Below, one piece after another: positions 11,001 through 16,748 of a stretch of DNA of 16,748 nucleotides (positions are counted from its first letter, which is position 1; every line of letters starts with the position of its first letter). This stretch comes from Volvariella volvacea V23 (lineage: Eukaryota; Basidiomycota; Agaricomycetes; Agaricales; Pluteaceae), in assembly GCA_000349905.1 (NCBI GenBank), contig KB722758.1:320051-336798 (forward strand), read 5' to 3'. Under the pieces are notes generated by a model, which saw only the letters and a program-made list of their open reading frames with translations, was not told where the DNA came from and searched no databases. The translations under genes were made by a program, and so were the position numbers.

Positions 11001-12698
11001 AAACGAACTGCGCGGTTTCCGTGAACTCGACAAACACATCGACTCTCTCCTATTACCTGATGGTTCTGGCAACATGAAGCCAATTCGTAGCTTCTACTCG
11101 TCCGCCGAATCTTTATTTGTTCAGTCGTTTGGTGCTGATAACAAGGACAAGTTCATTCACCCTCTCATTCGAAGCACACTGGATAACACGTACTCTCTGA
11201 AATTTATCCGAGATGTCACCCCTGCGACGCTGTTGGAGTGTCTACGCGCTGTGGACGATTCTGTCAGGAATGCCGATAACATAGTTTACGCCTTGCTTGA
11301 ACGAGCTCGAAGGGTTTATAATCGGTTTACGTCCTACGCTTTTAATTCTCCGAGATCTATGGCTAACACCCTTCACTATTCACAAATTCAATCCCTCAAA
11401 TTTGTGGTTCGAAATAACGCTCGAACGACTCGTGCAACTTATGACGTTCAGCCATATGTCGGGCCAACAACATCGCGCCATCTCCCTCTAATCTTGAGCC
11501 CTTCGCAGGTTCTGAGACCTGCTTTCGAAAGCATTGCGTGGACACAAAGAGGAGTAATCACAGAAGCACCTCAACATCTATTGGATATTATGCCATCCTT
11601 CGGTGCACCCACGGTACGGGAAGTGGTAAGCTTAAGTAAACGCCACTCCTTGTCCCTTCTAACGCTCATGATGCACAACGCAGGCGCTACATTTATGTGT
11701 ATTGGTCGAGATTGCTCGTGATCATGCAGGGAATCGATCTCTTCTGCAGGACCTTCAAGACACGTACAGCTGGCTGAATGAAAACTTGAAAGATGAAGAT
11801 AGTGTATCCGTCTCGCGATCGTGGTCAGGTTTGAAGCCTTTTCTCAATGTGGACGATCCTACGACCGAAGGATGGAAATGGAACTCGGCGGAGGAGATCA
11901 TCTTGAACCTCCACGTTGATCGCCCCGAGCATCGGATATTTGGCAACCGACAATTTCTGGAGCAATATCGAACCCTCCTTTTACGCGTGGGGTGCTATGA
12001 AATGAAGGACATCCCATTCAATGTGATAAACACACAAGAGATATTGGTTTTGCCGCCGATCTTCAATACCATGCGTCAGTCACTTCAGTGCACGGACATG
12101 GAATTGGTACCCGAAGAGGAAGAAGGGATTGCGCCTGACCTCCAGCATCTCTATTGTCATCGCATGATTCTTGAAGCTGCAGTTCCTCATCTTCGGTCGT
12201 CGCTTCACTCTGGCCTTCTCGAAAGCGTCGAGGATTCCAATAACGCGATCAAGAGATATAAAATCTTTGGCTCACGTTACTGCGCAGCGAAGCTCTTGGG
12301 TGTGTATATGCAGGTCTGGTCTTTTTGTTGTATTGATGTGCGAATTACGTAGAATTCATTTACACGAATAAGATCACGACAACAAAGGCACACAAGGAGG
12401 ACCTCGACACTCTTCTGTCAGAGCTATTGGCCCTACTTTCGATTGCGGATCAATGGGAGCTCGAAGCATTGAAGACAGAGATTGGTCGAATCATCGTCGA
12501 CGAACTGAAGCTACTCGACATCTTGAACTACAAACAGAGTGTGTTGTCTTTTGTCTTTATTCCACGCATTCTGACTTTCTTTGGGTGTCAGTACGGGAAC
12601 AAGCTGAAATGTACCACGCAAGAGCCTTATTACTCGTATGCCGAGAGTTTGAAAGAAAGAACGCCCACACGATCAAGAATTGGGAGAGGGCAAATTGA
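5066..12698 (+). CDS. Sacsin-like GHKL ATPase protein with C-terminal BTB domain
   Basis: Twelve exons give a continuous frame of 7041 nt, about 2346 residues. Introns: 5201-5265, 5436-5486, 5530-5578, 6412-6469, 6888-6938, 8592-8647, 8770-8817, 8894-8943, 11626-11683, 12300-12352, 12539-12591. The start has a good context (CACCATGCC) and the family motif begins almost at once. Module 1 (residues about 7-140) carries the ATP-site motif ELLQNSDDA, then VNDSVF, TGKYGLGF and LSGDRLYLTDPH. After an acidic linker, module 2 (about 970-1150) carries EFLANAHDA, LYNNAKFTEKDF, IGRYGLGA and SGEHILIMDP. Both keep the Glu, Asn and Asp residues expected for nucleotide and Mg binding in the HSP90-like fold. 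Residues from about 2190 to the end resemble BTB/POZ: YCHRMILEAAVPHLRSSL, KLLEFIYTNKI, LLSIADQWELEALK, then a charged helix. Sacsin proteins are chaperone-like; BTB domains often bind Cullin-3. The combined role here is inferred. No frameshift is seen. Confidence 0.88.
8770..8817 (+). other. 48-nt frame-neutral intron in the sacsin-like gene
   Basis: The segment has donor GTTGGT and acceptor CCACAG. It is a multiple of three long and has no in-frame stop, so retaining it adds 16 residues within the second ATPase module. Removing it gives LKSFYRDSPSYL, the more family-like join before the conserved RLPL segment. Whether it is always spliced cannot be told from sequence. Confidence 0.6.
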
Positions 12699-12767
12699 AG
12701 TGACTCAGGTTGGATCGATATCAAAATTATCGCACAAGTTGCAGCGGCAGGTACGGAGAGGTTGGAC

Positions 12768-12786
12768 CGGCACAAGTGAAGTGCCG
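12768..12786 (+). other. GC-rich hairpin in the likely 3' UTR
   Basis: CGGCAC (12768-12773) and GTGCCG (12781-12786) form a perfect six-pair stem with a 7-nt loop, starting 70 nt after the stop of the sacsin-like gene. It could structure the 3' UTR. Eukaryotic transcription does not need such hairpins to end, so a terminator role is not claimed. Confidence 0.4.
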
Positions 12787-12849
12787 TCGCAGGCATGGGC
12801 TTTGTCACTGAATTATATTATTGTACGATACTGTCAATACCTCGTCATT

Positions 12850-12870
12850 GTGGGTTCACTGTGGGTCCAC
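12850..12870 (+). promoter_or_regulatory. Paired 10-nt direct repeats upstream of NLR-R
   Basis: GTGGGTTCAC (12850-12859) and GTGGGTCCAC (12861-12870) differ at one base and start 11 nt apart, about one helical turn. That spacing is what two side-by-side factor sites would show. The pair lies about 175-195 nt before the NLR-R start. No factor is assigned and chance is possible. Confidence 0.3.
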
Positions 12871-13167
12871 ACTCCCATAATAGAGTCACGTCAACCATGC
12901 GTCGGACACGGAAAGTACCGATATCCAGACCACAGCCATGAGGCCCCGCGGTGCCTCGCCTTCTTTCGCTCTTTCATCTACAGCACTAGCTCTCGCCGTC
13001 TTTTTCACTGCATAATTCGCAATCTATCTAGCTCTACTCTACGATGGAGAACCCTATAAACAGTCCCATCAATACAGACTTTTTTACGAACTCCACTGTC
13101 AACAACACTGGCCGCATTGTCAATGTTGTTAACCTGACTCACAGTGGGTCAGAAGCTCCTGATATCA

Positions 13168-13234
13168 GTGCGTATCTACAACTCATCCGTTCGATATAGT
13201 GCTAATGATCACGGATCGCCGACCTGTCCCGTAG
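13168..13234 (+). other. First intron of NLR-R
   Basis: A 67-nt intron with donor GTGCGT, a GTGCTAATG branch element and acceptor CCCGTAG. It matches the 68-nt first intron of NLR-L in position and phase. The sequence after it aligns gap-free with NLR-L up to the CHP motif. Confidence 0.8.
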
Positions 13235-15366
13235 TCGGAGAGACTCTTTTCCCCCATGTTTGTTCGAATGCGCAATTGCATGGCGACAAGAGACATGATG
13301 CTCCACGATGTCACCCAGAGACTCGCAAGTCCATCACTGGGGATCTCTTCTCGTGGGCCCTCAATCTCCTGGCTGCCACCTACGTCGTCTGGCTCACGGG
13401 CCCTGTAGGATCGGGCAAGACTGCCATTACCAGGCGTCCGCAATAAAGACCCGCGACTCATGATCGCTTGCTTCTTCTTTTGGAAAGGCGATGCTGAGAG
13501 GAATACTCTAAAGCATTTCGTCCCAACGCTGGCCTATCAGCTCGCCGTTACATGGCCTGAAGTAGGACAAGAAATCGCTGCAGTATTGAGCAGAGATAAA
13601 TCTATTTTTATGAGTGCTCCTCAGTACCAGTGGAGAGCACTCATTCTCGATCCACTGAAGAGGGTTAAGCTTCCCAGGTTGAAGCATTGTGCCCTTATAG
13701 TTATAGACGGGTTGGACGAATGTGGTACTGCTGACGACCAGAGATTTATTCTACGATTGGTTGCCAAGCTCCCATTCTCATCCATTCCTATTGCATTTAT
13801 AATTTCTAGCCGTCCTGAAGCCCACATCCAGGATGAGATTGATGTGTTATCGAGCACACCCAACTCAGCTTTTCGCTTACCACATCTCCATCTTATTGAG
13901 ACCCCAGAGTCTCGGGAGGACATGCGATTGATCCTTACAACAGCATTTTCAGAGGTTTATGATAGGAAAAAGAGACTCATTGGAAATAGAAAATGGCCAC
14001 CAAAAGAGGCAATTGATTGGATTATTGACTCCGCCAGAGGGCAATTTATATACCCTCTTACAATTGTTAGATGGGTTAAAGCAGAAGGCACAGACCCTGT
14101 CAAGCAGCTTGAATCAGTTGCATCTTACTTTGCTGGAGAGAGAATTGTGGCACTTTCTGTTATAGATGATTTTTATCACACAATTCTTATGTCATTGGTT
14201 GGAGAGAATTTTGATAGACCTCCAGTTCAGCTTTGCCTTTTACATTCTATTATTGCTGGACGAAACCGAACAGTTTGCATGCATGAAGAAGAGAAAATGA
14301 AATGGTCACCTGTTGATATTTTATTTTTAAGTGAAATGTGGGATGTTTCTAAAGCTGAGATTAGGCTACTTCTTCAACCACTTCAATCAGTAGTAAGTGT
14401 GTCAAACACAGATTATATGCCTGTGCAGACCTACCACACTTTCTTTACAGAATATTTGTTAAGCCCAGAACAAAGTGGTCAATATGCATTAATGGGCTCA
14501 GAATTTTCTCCTATTGCAAGATGTTTACTTCAAAGCTTGAAAATGGCCTCAAAGGCTGATATAAGAAAACTAAGCTCACCAATACCTATAATGTGGCTAT
14601 TTTTCCCATATCATATGATTGAAGTTAAGCCAAAAAGCAACCTGTACAATGAAATCTTAGTGCATCTACAAGAATTTGATGTATTATCTTGGATTCATGA
14701 ATATTTGCTTTATGTAGATGTATTTCATACACTTGTAATGGAGTATGAATCATTTAGGAGATGGTTAAAATTAATTCTACTGCCTGAGGACTATGAAATT
14801 ATAAACTACAAATATTTTGAATTTGCAGTTTGCTACTGGTACTTCAACTTGGCTATTGATAGCATAGAAGTGTCAGCCATTTCTCCACAATATAAAGGAC
14901 TCTTGCATATGGACCACCTAAATTATAACCAAAGACTTCTTCTTGCACAAACTCATATGTGCAAATTAAGCTATTTTATATTACTAAACTTCAAAGTACA
15001 ATATACATCTATTCCTTTTATGGCAGTTTTGTTGCAAGCATATGAAGGTCATTGGTTTCCAAATGAGCCCCCAATTTCTATATTGGTAAGCAAGCTTGCA
15101 AACAAGAAAGCAAACTTAACTAGGTTTGGGCAACAATCAAAAAGAGATCAGCCTATGTTGGAGTGGGAAGACTATTTTAAGGTTGCAAATAACTATATTC
15201 AAGCTCATGAATTAAGACACAATAATACAAAACTAAAAAACCCAATACAAGAGCACTCAATGAAGTCCAAATTCAAAGCATGTTCTGTATATTTGTATAT
15301 AATTATGGTTCACTCTGTTATGCTTGTATGCCACCTTCTTGGTAATGATAAAACTGGTATATATTA

Positions 15367-15427
15367 GTAAGTTTAACTTATTATTTTTTTAAAAGAATAC
15401 TAATGTACTGTTAATGTTGAAAATTAG
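15367..15427 (+). other. Intron of NLR-R whose donor overlaps a stop codon
   Basis: The apparent stop TAG (15365-15367) shares its last base with the donor GTAAGT at 15367. A TACTAAT branch site and a TTAG acceptor give a 61-nt intron, at the same place as the 60-nt intron of NLR-L. If it is retained, the protein ends at KTGIY. If it is spliced, the frame runs on into exon 3, where a further shift is needed to reach the conserved LLLLDII stretch. Confidence 0.65.
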
Positions 15428-15642
15428 CATAATAAAGAGTTTTGAAAAATCTTTCAAAAGTAATATTTTTAGCAGTAATAGCATATACAAATGCCTGTGT
15501 TGCTCTCCAAGAAAGAAATATAGGCTGTAATATGCTTAGTGCATATATCAACCTATTATTACTGGATATTATTGAAATGGTCATCAATCTGCCCTTTATA
15601 TTACAAAAGTCATGCTCTATTGTGTTCAACCCATTTTTGAAG

Positions 15643-15693
15643 GTATGTACATATGAAATTTGCTTGCATAAATATTGATATTTTGAATCACAG
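15643..15693 (+). other. Intron of NLR-R between exons 3 and 4
   Basis: A 51-nt intron with strong donor GTATGT and acceptor CACAG. It is in phase 0 and joins NPFLK to AYEQHLPSFL. Both sides are open in the same frame, which supports the join. No matching exon is visible in NLR-L. Confidence 0.7.
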
Positions 15694-16005
15694 GCATATG
15701 AACAGCATCTTCCTTCATTTTTATCACATAATATTTTGAAGTTTCCTGTAACCAATTTTCAACAAACAAAGCTTACTATTCAGATTAAAGAAGCAAAAAA
15801 ACCATTATTAGCTCATTTAGCACAACACCCAGAGCCATGGCTAGAGTGTTTGGACTATTTTTCTTATTCAATACCAGATCTTAAATATAGCTTATGGGGA
15901 TGTGTTGACCTAGAAGAAGCTATAGCAGAAAATAAAGAGATTGATATAGAAGAGCTATACACTCAAGAAACCAATATTAATGAAGCTGAAATGCAAGAAA
16001 CAATC

Positions 16006-16107
16006 AATCAAGACACTAGTAATGATATGTATAATATACAAGAGCCAAATCATCAAGATACTAGCAATAATACAAATAATGTGCATGTGCCAAATACTCA
16101 AGATGTG
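16006..16107 (+). repeat. Imperfect 14-15 residue coding repeat, Asn/Gln/Thr-rich
   Basis: Two units, 16006-16047 (14 codons) and 16048-16092 (15 codons), each start near QDTSN and end in a proline, followed by a partial third unit starting NTQDV. The repeats lie near the C-terminus of NLR-R. Low-complexity polar repeats of this type are usually disordered, and the copy number may vary between alleles. Confidence 0.65.
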
Positions 16108-16234
16108 GCAATATTACATACAAGTACAAGTACTTTGATGAAATTTAGTCTGTTTTTTGCATCCAAGCTTAAAGAAATTAAGGCATTAGCAATGAATGGA
16201 ACAAAGATTTTATGTGGATGCTTTGAAGACAATG

Positions 16235-16303
16235 GTAAGTGCAATTTATCTGTTGTGATTTAACTTGCTAATATATCCAATCCAAGATGCAACATTAATA
16301 CAG
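16235..16303 (+). other. Last intron of NLR-R
   Basis: A 69-nt intron with donor GTAAGT, a TTGCTAAT branch element and acceptor ACAG. Splicing changes the C-terminus to EDNGNYSFVA followed by TGA at 16324-16326. Without splicing the frame ends at 16263. Confidence 0.6.
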
Positions 16304-16628
16304 GAAACTACTCTTTTGTTGCATGAAGTTGAGTAAATAATCAGGTTGTAATTTACTAGTTAGTAAGAAATTAAAAGGCCAGATAGCATACAACTTACTA
16401 TATTTCAAGTAAACCTAATTCTGGACTTGGATATGCCAGGTGCCAGCCATAGCCTACAGTTGAAAGTCACTATAATTCATAGGTTATATTTACAATGATT
16501 CAAATGATTTTTGATATTTTATTATGATACACATATTTGTACAAGCTATTATTTCTTCAATTCTTGCCATATTGTCAGGAATTGTATCCTTATTCCCTAT
16601 TTATTCACCGATTATTTAATATTTATTT

Positions 16629-16671
16629 CCTTTTCTTTTTCTTTTTCTTTTTCTTTTCTTTTTCTTTTCTT
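16629..16671 (+). repeat. (TTTTC)n-type pyrimidine microsatellite
   Basis: Runs of four or five T separated by single C continue for about 43 nt. The strand is pure pyrimidine, so it can serve as a promoter-type CT tract or simply be a slippage-prone microsatellite. It lies right where CpG-containing sequence resumes. Confidence 0.85.
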
Positions 16672-16684
16672 AAGCGCCAGGGAC

Positions 16685-16738
16685 CACGTGACTTGCTTAC
16701 TTAATCCAGATTAGATTAGATTACATCTTGGCCACGTG
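16685..16738. promoter_or_regulatory. Pair of CACGTG E-boxes
   Basis: Two CCACGTGA sites, with CACGTG at 16685-16690 and 16733-16738, lie 48 nt apart, and GATTA-type repeats lie between them. CACGTG is the core site for fungal bHLH factors. Next to the CT tract, they may belong to a promoter of a gene beyond the right edge. That gene is not visible here. Confidence 0.35.
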
Positions 16739-16748
16739 ATGCATTACC

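Larger units (their letters stand above)
12699..13043. other. Gap between the sacsin-like gene and NLR-R
   Basis: This 345-nt stretch holds the 3' end signals of the sacsin-like gene and the upstream region of NLR-R, both on the plus strand. It contains an inverted repeat at 12768-12786, a direct-repeat pair at 12850-12870, and pyrimidine-rich sequence from about 12950 up to the NLR-R start, as is common in fungal promoters. No clear TATA box or coding frame is seen. Confidence 0.6.
13044..16326 (+). pseudogene. NLR-R: NACHT NOD-like receptor, frameshifted
   Basis: Paralogue of NLR-L on the opposite strand. Exon 1 (13044-13167) encodes a short N-terminus with the core TGRIVNVVNL. Exon 2 (13235-15366) holds DAPRCHPETRK, a Walker A GPVGSGKT (13399-13422), FFFWKGD, a Walker B ALIVIDGLDECG (13691-13726) and FIISSRPE, then about 500 residues of an unrecognised helical, aromatic-rich C-terminal region shared with NLR-L. 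Further introns fit at 15367-15427, 15643-15693 and 16235-16303; the last joins to a stop at 16324-16326. Exon 4 (15694-16234) ends the protein with an Asn/Gln/Thr-rich repeat. Two breaks are seen. Just after the P-loop the frame hits TAA at 13444-13446, and compared with NLR-L about 14 nt are missing. In exon 3 the frame must shift near 15510-15525 to reach LLLLDII. From 13460 to 15366 the frame is fully open, so the decay is slight and the gene may be whole in other strains. STAND NTPases of this class act as cytosolic switches in non-self recognition. Confidence 0.8.
14269..16608. other. CpG-free AT-rich block, right
   Basis: No CG dinucleotide occurs in these 2340 nt, between CpGs at 14267 and 16609. 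The block spans coding exons, three introns and about 280 nt beyond the stop. Within the coding part all arginines must therefore use AGA/AGG and no NCG codon appears. CpG is normal in the first part of the same gene and in the sacsin-like gene. Confidence 0.92.
16327..16748. other. Right-edge flank, no gene recognised
   Basis: This AT-rich sequence follows the NLR-R stop. CpG stays absent until 16609 and then returns. It holds a pyrimidine microsatellite and two CACGTG boxes but no credible coding frame. A 67-codon frame at 16511-16714 is mostly Phe/Ser from the microsatellite and is not supported. Confidence 0.5.

Noticed and set aside
12427..13059. 210-codon plus-strand frame as the true end of the sacsin-like gene
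   Set aside because: It reads through a good GTGTGT...CAG intron (12539-12591). Splicing gives the BTB-type charged C-terminal helix and a stop at 12696-12698.
15411..15755. 114-codon frame on the minus strand
   Set aside because: It lies opposite NLR-R exons 3-4, which have good splice sites and similarity to NLR-L. It is an antisense shadow in AT-rich DNA.
285..16326. The two NLRs as terminal inverted repeats of a giant mobile element
   Set aside because: They are paralogous genes in opposite orientation but well diverged, with no matching terminal sequence, target-site duplication or transposase in the window.

Overview
The window looks like nuclear DNA of a filamentous fungus, most likely a basidiomycete of the Agaricomycetes. 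The evidence is a large gene cut by many 48-69 nt GT-AG introns with CTAAT/CTAAC/CTGAC-type branch sites, and two NACHT-type NOD-like receptor (NLR) genes of the kind expanded in mushroom-forming fungi, including their short motif (D)APRCHPxTRK just before the P-loop. Taxon is inferred from family knowledge, not from a database search.

Layout. (1) 285-2936, minus strand: NLR-L, a NACHT NLR relic with three frameshifts and a shortened 3' end. (2) 2937-5065: about 2.1 kb with no recognisable gene, holding the divergent upstream regions of NLR-L and the central gene and a few short tandem duplications. (3) 5066-12698, plus strand: an apparently intact 12-exon gene for a sacsin-like protein of about 2346 residues, with two GHKL/HSP90-type ATPase modules and a C-terminal BTB/POZ domain. 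(4) 12699-13043: a short gap with an inverted repeat behind the sacsin-like gene and a pair of 10-nt direct repeats ahead of the next gene. (5) 13044-16326, plus strand: NLR-R, a paralogue of NLR-L with matching introns and C-terminal domain, frameshifted just after the P-loop and probably again near 15520. (6) 16327-16748: no gene; a TTTTC-type microsatellite and two CACGTG boxes.

The most striking signal is compositional. Both NLR genes start in ordinary CpG-rich DNA and pass, within or after the NACHT domain, into AT-rich DNA with essentially no CpG: none from 221 to 2057 on the left and none from 14269 to 16608 on the right, across exons, introns and flank alike. Most of the reading frame nevertheless stays open. 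This fits long-term cytosine methylation and deamination of the receptor C-terminal regions, but it could also be an old composition boundary inside the gene family.

Working model (inference): this is a fungal non-self-recognition type locus. A chaperone-like sacsin/BTB protein, possibly a Cullin-3 adaptor, sits between two outward-facing NLR paralogues that share a candidate amyloid-type N-terminal motif and an unrecognised C-terminal domain. Both NLRs look broken here while the sacsin-like gene looks maintained, so any partnership in this strain may be decayed, or the breaks may be assembly errors or allelic.
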